From Candidatus Sumerlaeota bacterium (GTDB lineage Bacteria > Sumerlaeota > Sumerlaeia > UBA8349), in the NCBI GenBank assembly GCA_003501375.1, contig DNPO01000429.1:1-14264 (forward strand): DNA of 14,264 bases, read 5' to 3'. Of this stretch, positions 6,928-14,010 are shown one piece after another. The stretch's first letter is position 1. Each line of letters starts with the position of its first letter. The position numbers were made by a program, and so were the translations under genes. The notes beneath the pieces are model-generated. The model made no database searches, was not told the origin of the DNA, and saw only the letters and a list, made by a program, of their open reading frames with translations.

Positions 6928-6998
6928 ATCCACAGATTACACATATTGGGAATTTGGTTCATCTTTAAAAATGGGAACAATCTGCGTAATCTGCGGAT
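6928..6998. repeat. Imperfect palindromic intergenic repeat (ATCCACAGATTAC type)
   Basis: ATCCACAGATTACACATATTG (6928-6948, first 13 bases the core) pairs with the arm 6978-6998, reading CAATCTGCGTAATCTGCGGA and ending in T; 18 of 21 positions match. The spacer is about 29 bases. From general memory this resembles a type of intergenic palindrome that recurs in many environmental bacterial genomes; copy number here is unknown. It lies after fmt and may also end its transcript. The remainder of 6882-7136 shows no gene. Confidence 0.65.
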
Positions 6999-7057
6999 GG
7001 GGGTTTTGCCGATAATTCTCCTCTAACTCCTGCCGTATTCTCTTTTGCTGTTTTTTT

Positions 7058-7083
7058 GCAACAAAAACCGCCCTCATGCGTTT
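7058..7083 (+). promoter_or_regulatory. Speculative ECF-type promoter before the membrane-protein/sigma operon
   Basis: GCAAC (7058-7062), 16 bases, then CGTTT (7079-7083) fits the general AAC / CGT layout of ECF sigma promoters. An ECF-like sigma factor is the second gene of the operon, so self-activation is possible. Such short motifs arise often by chance. Confidence 0.22.
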
Positions 7084-7136
7084 ATGCTCTTGGAAGGTGC
7101 AAAAACCAAGACATCCACCTGCAAAAGAGACACGCC

Positions 7137-9212
7137 ATGACCGACGTTGAAACACCCCCCATTCCCACGCATCCCTCCGGTTTCCAGCACCGTTTGGAAA
7201 GAATCATGCAGCACGTCACCGAAGTGTCGATTCTGGGAGTAGTCCTTCTTTGTGCCATTGTCGAGCCGATGAATTTTTTTATACAGGAGCATTCGCCTCA
7301 ACCTCGGTTCGCTTCACAAAATGTGTTGCCCTACGTCCTGTTGTGGTGGCTGGGCGTTTTCATTCCGCTGGCATATCTCGCCTGCCGGAATTTTTGGGCA
7401 GCCCCCCCGACCCATTGGATGCGCGATCGCTTTCGTCGTCCGCTCCTGGCTTTGCTGGCGCTCAGCATGATAGTCGCCACGGTTCTTTTCCTTTGGGGTG
7501 TGGGCCTGACTCCTGAAATAGTACACCTGATTTCGTTCGCACCCACCAGCGCCTGTTTTTCTCCAGCCGTTTTAGCCACCTCGACCGTGCTCCTCCTCCT
7601 TTCCCGGATATGCCACCGGCCGCTTACTTTTTACCTTGCGTTCATTGTTATTTTCGGCGCAACCCTTGGGTACTTGCACTACGTCATCGTTCACCCGATG
7701 CTCTCTGATATTGCGCAAGGTTTCGACTTTGCCAATCACGGATTGAACTCGACACCCTTGAAACCAGGCATCATGATTTCCACCGTATACATGCTGTTCC
7801 GTGGCACGCTGCTTGTTTTGATCCCCTTTTTAATCGCGCTTTATACGGTGCACCGCCAATTCGCCTGGTGGAAAATGGCGCTGGGCTGGTTCATCAGTTG
7901 GGTGGTCGTCTATGGTATTTTGTACCACTCCTTCCCGGAGTTAGACCGCATATCGCTATGCTCCGTTTTGTTTAACTCGGTTTTAATTTTCCTTATGTTG
8001 CGCTTGCCGGGTCAGCGTCTGGCGTTGGAACGATTAGCCGGAATCACTTTGGCCACCCAACCCGACATGGTATGCGCTCCAATTAACGATGGCGCGTTTA
8101 CACGGTTGGTAGGCAAAGCATTGCTCGTGGCGCTGGGGCTGGGGCTGGCGGGATTTTCTATCGTGAGAACGTATGAACTAGAAGGGGAAGAACAGATAAC
8201 CTACGCCGTGCCCGTGCCTGCTTACTCCCCGGCACTGGTCAATGCTTGCGACATCCTCAAACCATACTTTGATAAACGCAAGTCTGTCATGCTCAAGCAG
8301 CCCAAGAGCGACGCTTATAGTTTGTTGCTTCAGTTGGGAAACGTGCCGCGCTCGACAATGGACGAAATCAAGCCTCTGATCGATCCGGTAAAAATCGAGG
8401 CTGAAAACCAAACACTCAATCCCGCGCTCGACCTTTTCATCAAAGCCTCCGAAGCCGATTATTGGATGTTTCAAGAACCGGGACGGCGCATCATTCCCCA
8501 TTACATCAACATCCGCTTTGTGGCGCAGGCTTTGTTCGTTCGAGCAAATATTTGCATCCTTCAAGACCGACCGACAGAAGCGCTTGCGAATACCGAGATA
8601 TTGCTCAAGGTGTCCCGCTTGATGAATGGCGACCCCAGCGGATACCTGGTTGCGCATGCGATTGGAGCAGCCGTCCGGAGCATTGCCATTGCGGCTCTGC
8701 AAAATTATTATTACTCCTATCGCGCAGACCCGGCTGCGCTGGAACAGTTGCACGCCATGCTCGAACGGAATGCGCACCTTGTCCGTTTTGATTTCCCCTA
8801 CGAAATTGTCGCACGTACCGAGCCGGGATTCTGGGAGGTTGTACCTTATTTTGAGGAAGTGGTTCCCGGCTTAATCCGATCAACGGAAGCTTTTTACCAA
8901 CGTTGGGCGGACTATGATATTCTGATGCTTGCTACCGCGCTGGAGGCATATCACCACGAACAAGGACGCTACCCAGATACACTGGAACAACTAACGCCGA
9001 AGTATCTTTCCAAACTGCCGCGTCAGCCGCGCGATGCCGCGCCCTATGGTTATGAAAATTTTGGGGCGGATTTTCGCTTAATCGGCGACAGCCATTATTC
9101 AAAAGAAGTGCCTCAAAAGAAAAAAGACCCATTCGCCAGCAACGTGAAAGAAAGTCCGGAGGTGCGCAAAGCCTTGGATAAACTGAAAGCCAAAGGGAGC
9201 GCCGCCCCATGA
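7137..9212 (+). CDS. Polytopic membrane protein with large exported C-terminal domain, unknown function
   Basis: 691 aa, no family recognised for the protein as a whole. About nine hydrophobic helices are visible: near 30-48, 63-83, 103-123, 139-157, 162-185, 213-237, 245-264, 273-291 and 325-344. With a cytoplasmic N-terminus, the remaining ~345 residues would lie outside the inner membrane. This part is mostly helical and ends with LATALEAYHHEQGRYPDTLEQLTPKYLSKLP (598-628, written here in outline), the 'elderly helix plus GRYP' pattern seen in pseudopilin-like and PVC-group membrane proteins. The start ATG 7137 is preferred to a TTG at 7056, although its Shine-Dalgarno is weak. The stop overlaps the next ATG (ATGA, 9209-9212), so it is translationally coupled to a sigma factor. 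A role as sensor or as the regulated output is inferred from this coupling only. Confidence 0.75.
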   Translation: MTDVETPPIPTHPSGFQHRLERIMQHVTEVSILGVVLLCAIVEPMNFFIQEHSPQPRFASQNVLPYVLLWWLGVFIPLAYLACRNFWAAPPTHWMRDRFRRPLLALLALSMIVATVLFLWGVGLTPEIVHLISFAPTSACFSPAVLATSTVLLLLSRICHRPLTFYLAFIVIFGATLGYLHYVIVHPMLSDIAQGFDFANHGLNSTPLKPGIMISTVYMLFRGTLLVLIPFLIALYTVHRQFAWWKMALGWFISWVVVYGILYHSFPELDRISLCSVLFNSVLIFLMLRLPGQRLALERLAGITLATQPDMVCAPINDGAFTRLVGKALLVALGLGLAGFSIVRTYELEGEEQITYAVPVPAYSPALVNACDILKPYFDKRKSVMLKQPKSDAYSLLLQLGNVPRSTMDEIKPLIDPVKIEAENQTLNPALDLFIKASEADYWMFQEPGRRIIPHYINIRFVAQALFVRANICILQDRPTEALANTEILLKVSRLMNGDPSGYLVAHAIGAAVRSIAIAALQNYYYSYRADPAALEQLHAMLERNAHLVRFDFPYEIVARTEPGFWEVVPYFEEVVPGLIRSTEAFYQRWADYDILMLATALEAYHHEQGRYPDTLEQLTPKYLSKLPRQPRDAAPYGYENFGADFRLIGDSHYSKEVPQKKKDPFASNVKESPEVRKALDKLKAKGSAAP

Positions 9213-9886
9213 ACGCCGTGATGGACTTCCCCTCTGACTCGTGGTTCTGGCGTCTTGTGCAGGGAGCGATGCTTCGCGCCGAAGAAACGCTTGCCCCACC
9301 GCAAGTAGATGCGTATGCCGAAGAACGCGCCCTGGCGCGCGAGGTCGCTCGTAATCCTGACTCGTTCCAAGTACTCTACCAACGTTATTACGAACGAATC
9401 CTCAATTTTTTCTATCGCCGCGTGCGCGAACGCGACGTGGCGGAAGACTTGACCTCTCAGGTTTTTCTCTCCGCGTTGGAATACCTCGCTGCAACCGAAC
9501 GCGACCTTCCATTTCGTCCTTGGCTGTATCGGGTTGCAACCAATGCTTGGATTTCTTACGAACGGAAAAAACTGCGCTGGGGAGAACGCATCATGGCGGA
9601 AGTGGGGCGCTGGTTGGGAACGCAGCCCGTCCCCACGCCCAGTCAGGCGTTGCACGAACGCGAACGTATCGTTCTGGTGCGACGAGCGCTGATGAACTTG
9701 CCGCCGCTTTATAGGGAACCGATTCTGCTGCGTTGCGATGAGGAATTGAGCGATGCGGAAATTGGTGAAGCACTGGACCTGACGCCAGGGAGTGTGCGCA
9801 GTCGCATCAGCCGCGGCATGGCTCTGCTGCGTAGTCAGATACAACCGTTGCTGGAAGAAAAACCGGAGGAACGCACCCATGGCTGA
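9209..9886 (+). CDS. ECF-like sigma-70 family RNA polymerase sigma factor
   Basis: 225 aa. Directs RNA polymerase to a dedicated promoter set. Region 2 spans about 52-121: LYQRYYERILNFFYRRV, then DVAEDLTSQVFLSALEYL, then FRPWLYRVATNAWISYERKK, covering core binding and -10 recognition. Region 4 spans about 156-210: LPPLYREPILLRC, then LSDAEIGEALDLTPGSVRSR with the -35-reading helix-turn-helix. No region 1.1 or 3 is present, as expected for the ECF class. The extra ~50 N-terminal residues before region 2 (MNAVMDFPSDSWFWRLVQGA onward) are unusual and might be a docking segment (inference). The start overlaps the upstream stop by four bases, and the next ATG lies within its last codons, so all three genes are coupled. 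Confidence 0.9.
   Translation: MNAVMDFPSDSWFWRLVQGAMLRAEETLAPPQVDAYAEERALAREVARNPDSFQVLYQRYYERILNFFYRRVRERDVAEDLTSQVFLSALEYLAATERDLPFRPWLYRVATNAWISYERKKLRWGERIMAEVGRWLGTQPVPTPSQALHERERIVLVRRALMNLPPLYREPILLRCDEELSDAEIGEALDLTPGSVRSRISRGMALLRSQIQPLLEEKPEERTHG
9865..9870 (+). promoter_or_regulatory. Ribosome binding site of the small membrane protein gene
   Basis: GGAGGA inside the end of the sigma gene, 8 bases before ATG 9879. It decides the start of the last gene of the operon. Confidence 0.75.
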
Positions 9887-10292
9887 TCTTGAATCCATGC
9901 TTCGCCAGTCGCGTCCCGAATCGCTAAAGGCTGGCCCGCATCGCGACGCATTGGCGCGATGTCTCCGAAAACAGTGCGACGAGCCGTCGATAAAACCTTG
10001 GTCTTTTCAACGTTACGCGCTGGCGTTGGCCGCCGCGTTGCTGTGTCTCATACTCACGACTACGCTACAAACAAAACGGCCCGAAGTATCACCCTCCTGG
10101 GCAGAAGAACGCGCGATGTTAGCGTCGTGGTTACCGCAAGATCGTGAAGTATTATTCCACCCGACCCACGATGCAAGCGTCGTACTCGCAAGAGCGGACG
10201 CGCACGGATGGAAAAATCCCAGATCAAATGAGGATTTGGCCAAAATACTTTTGGGAAATCGCCAAGCATTACAGGAAGCCGTGGCCGAATAA
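9879..10292 (+). CDS. Small single-helix membrane protein, possible anti-sigma factor
   Basis: 137 aa. A cytoplasmic-type N-terminus of about 43 residues is followed by one clear membrane helix (about 46-63, YALALAAALLCLILTTT) and a ~70-residue exported tail. The size, topology and position right after an ECF-like sigma factor match anti-sigma factors, but the canonical HxxxCxxC zinc motif is absent: only H22, C28 and C33 with different spacing. The assignment therefore rests on context. It starts 8 bases before the sigma stop with a good GGAGGA, so the two proteins should be made together. The tail contains no recognised domain. Confidence 0.65.
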   Translation: MADLESMLRQSRPESLKAGPHRDALARCLRKQCDEPSIKPWSFQRYALALAAALLCLILTTTLQTKRPEVSPSWAEERAMLASWLPQDREVLFHPTHDASVVLARADAHGWKNPRSNEDLAKILLGNRQALQEAVAE

Positions 10293-10350
10293 AAATGAGT
10301 TCCCAATAATTGTAGATAACTCCAAAGAACAAGAACCGCCAAAAATACGA

Positions 10351-10384
10351 ACGCACGAAAACGTCTTTTGACGTTTTCGTGCGT
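10351..10384. terminator. Bidirectional terminator between convergent operons
   Basis: ACGCACGAAAACGTC (10351-10365), loop TTTT, GACGTTTTCGTGCGT (10370-10384): a perfect 15-bp stem. The plus side is followed by TTCAGTTTTT and the minus side by TATTTTT, so it can serve the sigma operon and the minus-strand HD-GYP gene. Nothing else was seen between 10293 and 10415. Confidence 0.85.
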
Positions 10385-10415
10385 TTCAGTTTTTCGGGGT
10401 CAATGGTTTTGAGTT

Positions 10416-12122
10416 TTATGATTCCACAACCGACTCAGCAACCGGTGCATCAACCGTATCCCGAGGCTCGGCCGGCGCTGTCAATTCGTTAGACTCCTCG
10501 GGTGACATCGGCTTCAACGTGTCAGCTGGTTTCACCTCTTCTGCCATTGCCAGGTTTTCCACCGCAGGCGCATCCGCCCGGAGCGAAATCACCTTCTTGT
10601 TCAATAGTTCAATCAGCGCATCCACCAGGTTCGGGTCAAACTGTGTCCCGGCGTTGTTGCGCAGTTCGCCAATAACATACTCTTCACTTTGCGCCTTGCG
10701 ATAGGAACGCGTGGAAGTCATGGCGTCAAACGAGTCGGCGATGGACACAATACGCGCCAACAGCGAAATTTCCTCACCCGCCAAATGATCCGGGTATCCC
10801 TTGCCATCGTAGCGCTCGTGGTGGTGGCGGATAATATCACGCTCCGCTTCAATCAAGCCCAACGGTTCTATAATGGTCTCACCAATTACCGGGTGCTTTT
10901 TGATAATCTCGTATTCCGCCTGATCCAAGCGTCCATTTTTCTGCAAAATGCTGTCCTGGATACCAATCTTTCCAATATCGTGCAGGCTACCAGCAAAAGT
11001 GATACTTTCGCAGTCCTCCGCAGAGCACCCGATATGCCGCGCAATCGCCAAGGCAATTTCGGTAACGCGCTGGCTATGCGAACGCGTGTAGGAGTCCTTT
11101 GCTTCAATGGTAGAAACCAGCGCCTTTAACGTGTCCAGCAGATTCGAATAAATGCCCTCGTACAGCACGTTGTTTTCAATCTTGATTCCCGCCTTTTCGG
11201 CCAGGGTCAACGCCAGATATTCGTCTTCCTCGGTGAAATCGGTCTTATCCAATTTGTCGGTTAGATTCAGAACACCAAACAATTCGCCACCCAAAAATAG
11301 CGGCACCGAAAGCCAGGAATTACTCACATAGGTACGATCATTGCCATTAGGTGTGCGGGTTGCAATCTCTCGCGACGTCATGCGGATGGGGTGAAAATCC
11401 TGCGCAACGCGTCCGGCAATGCCCTCGCCGACTTTGACACAAACGGAACGCAAGACCTCGTTCGCCACGCCCTTGGAAGCGCGCATCACCAGAAATTTCT
11501 GTTTGCGGTCAAAAGTTAGCAGGGAGACACGCTGTGCCCCGGTGAGGTCAGATGCCAATTCCACCACGTATTGCAACAGCGAGCGATTGTCCACAAACGC
11601 ATGGAACGACTCGGAAATCGTATAAAGTTTGGTAAGTTGGCTGATTTTTTGGTGGAGTTGACGGTTAAGTTTTTCGATAACAGCTTTGTTGTTCAATTCC
11701 GCCAACAGGCGTTGGTTTTCCTGAACAAGGCGCTGCTCCTGCAAATTCTTCTGAACCACATGGTGGATATAATCAATGGAGAAGGGCTTGGTAATAAAAT
11801 CGCTCGCGCCTTTTTTCATGGCAGCAATAGCTTGATCTAACGACGGTTGCCCAGTCAACACCACCACAGGCAGCGTGGGGTATTGGTTTTTCACCTGAAC
11901 CAGCAGTTCAATTCCACTCATGCCCGGCATGTACAAGTCAGAAAGCACCAAATCGAAGGGCCGCTTTTCCATTTCCTGCAGGGCGGTTTCGCCATCGGAA
12001 ACACACACCACCACATGCCCCTGCTCTTGCAGAATTTCGCTCAGCATGGATCGGATGACCACTTCGTCATCTACCACCAAGATAGTGCCCGTGATTTTTT
12101 GCGAGAGGAATGACGCGACCAT
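10416..12122 (-). CDS. Response regulator with GAF and HD-GYP domains (c-di-GMP phosphodiesterase)
   Basis: 568-aa cytoplasmic regulator. The N-terminal receiver (about 13-125) has acidic residues D18/D19, the phospho-acceptor D62 (LSDLYMPG), T90 and K112 (TKPF). A coiled-coil linker (about 125-165) leads to a GAF domain at about 168-318. The HD-GYP domain follows, at about 323-515, with the motifs HDIGKIGI (381-388), HHHERYDGKGYP (433-444) and the conserved R/D residues ARIVSIADSFDAMTS (456-470), so it should hydrolyse cyclic di-GMP. A 55-residue Ala/Pro/Glu-rich tail, probably disordered, ends the protein. ATG 12122 is used, although the nearest GGAG is 13 bases upstream, longer than ideal. 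It lies 24 bases after another receiver gene on the same strand, forming an operon. No cognate histidine kinase is in the window. Confidence 0.95.
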   Translation of the reverse strand: MVASFLSQKITGTILVVDDEVVIRSMLSEILQEQGHVVVCVSDGETALQEMEKRPFDLVLSDLYMPGMSGIELLVQVKNQYPTLPVVVLTGQPSLDQAIAAMKKGASDFITKPFSIDYIHHVVQKNLQEQRLVQENQRLLAELNNKAVIEKLNRQLHQKISQLTKLYTISESFHAFVDNRSLLQYVVELASDLTGAQRVSLLTFDRKQKFLVMRASKGVANEVLRSVCVKVGEGIAGRVAQDFHPIRMTSREIATRTPNGNDRTYVSNSWLSVPLFLGGELFGVLNLTDKLDKTDFTEEDEYLALTLAEKAGIKIENNVLYEGIYSNLLDTLKALVSTIEAKDSYTRSHSQRVTEIALAIARHIGCSAEDCESITFAGSLHDIGKIGIQDSILQKNGRLDQAEYEIIKKHPVIGETIIEPLGLIEAERDIIRHHHERYDGKGYPDHLAGEEISLLARIVSIADSFDAMTSTRSYRKAQSEEYVIGELRNNAGTQFDPNLVDALIELLNKKVISLRADAPAVENLAMAEEVKPADTLKPMSPEESNELTAPAEPRDTVDAPVAESVVES

Positions 12123-12146
12123 CGTGTAAAATAATCTCCAGGAAAA

Positions 12147-12875
12147 TCAGACCAGGGTTTTGAGCCGTTGACGCGCCATGTCAAATTCTTCCGGGGTCAA
12201 ACGCCCTTCGGAAAACAAAGACTCAAGATTGTGGAACTCGCGATCAAAGCGTTCGTCCGCTGTTTCCACACCTTTTTCATAATAGGACAAGCGGGAAGAA
12301 CGCCCCCCACCGCCACTCGCTTCCGTTACAGCACCCGCAGTCACACCCGTCTGGCCCACCATTTCCTGCCAGCGGCCCAATTCCTCTTCCAACCGTCCAG
12401 ATTCTTGCTGAGAATGCAACAGAGAGTTTTCCAGATGGACAACGCGTTCTTTCAGTGCCGTTATTTCCGCCGCAAGCGACTTATTCTCGGCCTTCAGACG
12501 AATATGTGCCGCCACATTATGTACCAATAGGCGAAACTCCTCCACGCGGAAGGGTTTCGTGATGTAATCATACACCCCGGCATGGATAGCTTGCAAGGTC
12601 GTTTCCAAAGAAGCGTAACCACTCACCATCACTACCAAAATATCCGGTTGACATTTGGTGGCATGCCCCAAAAGACACAGGCCATCCACGTGCGGCATCA
12701 TCAGATCGGTGATGAGAAGGTCAAACGGCTCCTTCTCCAACCGCAGATAAGCCTCCTCACTGTCGGACATGGTGGATATGGCAAGATGTTCCTCATTGGA
12801 GAAGGTTTCCTCCAATACGGACAGCACCACCGGGTCATCATCCACAATTAGGATTTTAATGAGTTCATTGGACAT
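12147..12875 (-). CDS. Response regulator with coiled coil and SHOCT-like C-terminus
   Basis: 242 aa. The receiver domain (about 6-122) has D12/D13, the phospho-acceptor D57 (LLITDLMMP), S85 and K107 (TKPF), all consistent with phosphorylation. A long coiled coil (about 125-172, LKAENKSLAAEITALKERV onward) and a Gly/Ser-rich linker (about 173-197) come next. The last 36 residues, FHNLESLFSEGRLTPEEF onward, match the SHOCT (short C-terminal) pattern of an L..L...G.iT.eEF...K..L helix pair, an oligomerisation or interaction module. No DNA-binding domain or enzyme is present, so output is probably protein-protein contact. ATG 12875 is chosen because MSNELIKILIVDDD is the natural receiver N-terminus; the longer frame to 13067 overlaps a better-supported small gene. 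The Shine-Dalgarno is weak, which suggests coupling to that gene. Confidence 0.88.
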   Translation of the reverse strand: MSNELIKILIVDDDPVVLSVLEETFSNEEHLAISTMSDSEEAYLRLEKEPFDLLITDLMMPHVDGLCLLGHATKCQPDILVVMVSGYASLETTLQAIHAGVYDYITKPFRVEEFRLLVHNVAAHIRLKAENKSLAAEITALKERVVHLENSLLHSQQESGRLEEELGRWQEMVGQTGVTAGAVTEASGGGGRSSRLSYYEKGVETADERFDREFHNLESLFSEGRLTPEEFDMARQRLKTLV

Positions 12876-12910
12876 AGTTGATATCACATCAGGGAATGGC
12901 AAACAAACGG

Positions 12911-13126
12911 CTATTCTGGCTCCTGCAAGTCTTTTGAAGTCAAGTCTATTAACTGATAAATCACTTGACGCCGCTTCCCCTGCGTCTGACGGGACAAGTG
13001 TCGTTCCATCAAACTTTGACTGCTGGAATCCGGCTGATTGGATTGCAAAATATTCCCATCCCACCATGATTCCTTGGCAATCAACTTATCAACGATGTTC
13101 TGACGAATACGTTCAGAGCGCCCCAT
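12911..13126 (-). CDS. 71-aa small protein of unknown function, first gene of the receiver operon
   Basis: Starts MGRSERIRQNIVDKLIAKES and ends ...LTSKDLQEPE. Not recognised. It is strongly charged and soluble, with no membrane helix or signal peptide: a basic helical N-terminus, a WWDGN motif at about 22-26, a Ser/Gln-rich middle and a basic RQTQGKRRQ segment. The frame is open further upstream to 13237, but ATG 13126 is favoured because a perfect GGAGGT sits 8 bases before it. Its stop is 35 bases from the receiver gene start on the same strand, so the two are probably co-transcribed and may work together. It is supported mainly by its ribosome binding site and by its placement. Confidence 0.7.
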   Translation of the reverse strand: MGRSERIRQNIVDKLIAKESWWDGNILQSNQPDSSSQSLMERHLSRQTQGKRRQVIYQLIDLTSKDLQEPE

Positions 13127-13134
13127 GGTTGGAT

Positions 13135-13140
13135 ACCTCC
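13135..13140 (-). promoter_or_regulatory. Ribosome binding site of the small protein gene
   Basis: GGAGGT on the minus strand, 8 bases before ATG 13126; it decides the start of the 71-aa gene. Confidence 0.8.
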
Positions 13141-13294
13141 GCTTTCTTTTATCGGATGATTCGGTATAAATCTTTAGCCCCAATGCAAAAATTACAGTGA
13201 AGTAATGCGAAAATATGACAATTATAGCCTTTTGCACCCAGAATCTCGTTTTCTTTTCTTATCAATAAAAACTTCAGCCCCATTTTTTTTACAA

Positions 13295-13309
13295 TTACCG
13301 CAGCGGTAA
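13295..13309. promoter_or_regulatory. Palindromic possible operator
   Basis: TTACCGC-A-GCGGTAA, a perfect 7-bp palindrome around one base, 18 bases upstream of the -35 box of the next promoter. The position suits an activator site; no T-tract follows, so it is not a terminator. The binding protein is unknown. Confidence 0.45.
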
Positions 13310-13327
13310 AAACAATGATAGCAAACC

Positions 13328-13357
13328 TTGACAAACCCCCTCCACAACCAGTAGAAT
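13328..13357 (+). promoter_or_regulatory. Sigma-70-type promoter for the single-domain receiver gene
   Basis: TTGACA (13328-13333), 18-base spacer, TAGAAT (13352-13357). Transcription would start near 13364, giving a leader of about 154 bases, unusually long for such a small gene. Confidence 0.6.
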
Positions 13358-13517
13358 CCAAACAGCTTGTAAACTCGTGACAGGCTACACGGGGAAAGTT
13401 ACCCTCTGTCGCGCTCAAATGTTTCAAGCAATAAAAAATAGTTCTCGTATCTACCCAATATATATGATGTCATTTGGTCTATCGCCAAATCAATCATCAG
13501 GAAAGAAAGCCCCTGCC

Positions 13518-13901
13518 ATGTCCTACAAGATTCTCGCAGTGGATGACGAAAGCGACGTTCTGCTCATCGTGAAGACAGGACTCCAAACCGAAGGCTATGA
13601 TGTCATTACCGCTTCAAACGGTTTTGACGCAATTACCCTTGCCAAGGAAGAGAAGCCTGATCTCATTCTGCTCGATATCATGATGCCCGAGATGGACGGT
13701 TTCGAAACCCTGGGAAAACTGAAACAGGACGACAGTACCGCACAAATCCCCGTTATCATGCTCACCGGACTTTCCGAGCGTGCCAAAATACAGCAAGCGC
13801 TTGTTTCCGGTACGCAATATTACGTGGTCAAGCCTTTTGAGTTCGAAGACCTCTTGGTCAAGGTTCGCACCGCCCTGCGCTCCTCATCCGAGTCGGTCTA
13901 A
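13518..13901 (+). CDS. Single-domain (CheY-like) response regulator
   Basis: 127-aa stand-alone receiver, which passes a phosphoryl signal by protein contact. MSYKILAVDDESDVLLIVKT holds the acidic pair D9/D10; the phospho-acceptor is D53 (LLDIMMPE), the switch Thr is T83 (MLTGLS), and the conserved Lys is K105 (VKPFEF). It ends just after the last receiver helix, with no output domain. ATG 13518 is chosen over a TTG-led frame from 13377 because it matches the family N-terminus and AGGAAAG lies 12 bases upstream. It is transcribed divergently from the receiver/HD-GYP operon, so all three receivers may belong to one phosphorelay; the kinase is not in the window. Confidence 0.93.
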   Translation: MSYKILAVDDESDVLLIVKTGLQTEGYDVITASNGFDAITLAKEEKPDLILLDIMMPEMDGFETLGKLKQDDSTAQIPVIMLTGLSERAKIQQALVSGTQYYVVKPFEFEDLLVKVRTALRSSSESV

Positions 13902-13931
13902 GCATTCAAGAACGACAGGCAAAAACATTCG

Positions 13932-13981
13932 CCACGAAAGACACGGAAACTTCCTCTCGAAATTTTTCGTGTTTTTCGTGG
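13932..13981. repeat. Imperfect palindromic intergenic repeat (CCACGAAAGACACG type)
   Basis: CCACGAAAGACACGGAAA (13932-13949) pairs with TTTTCGTGTTTTTCGTGG (13964-13981), 16 of 18 positions matching, around a 14-base spacer. From general memory this resembles a palindrome seen between genes in many environmental genomes. It fills most of the 109-base gap and may act as terminator of the receiver gene. Confidence 0.65.
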
Positions 13982-14010
13982 TTGTCGTTTTGACATGAAG
14001 GATTTAGCCC

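Larger units (their letters stand above)
13127..13517. other. 391-base divergent intergenic region
   Basis: Separates the minus-strand receiver operon from the plus-strand single-domain receiver. It is A+T-rich and holds GGAGGT for the small protein (minus, 13135-13140). A TATAAT -10 candidate on the minus strand (13221-13226) has a poor -35. A 15-base palindrome lies at 13295-13309 and a good plus-strand promoter at 13328-13357. No further gene is convincing. Confidence 0.6.

Noticed and set aside
5964..6980. Long minus-strand open frame (338 codons) opposite fmt
   Set aside because: fmt is unmistakable in the plus strand; the antisense frame has a low-complexity, Cys/His/Arg-rich translation without motifs.
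9113..9898. Minus-strand frame of 261 codons opposite the sigma gene
   Set aside because: Antisense shadow of the clear sigma factor frame.
12876..13067. N-terminal extension of the SHOCT-like receiver to 13067
   Set aside because: It would overlap the small gene with the perfect ribosome binding site, and the receiver fold starts naturally at 12875.
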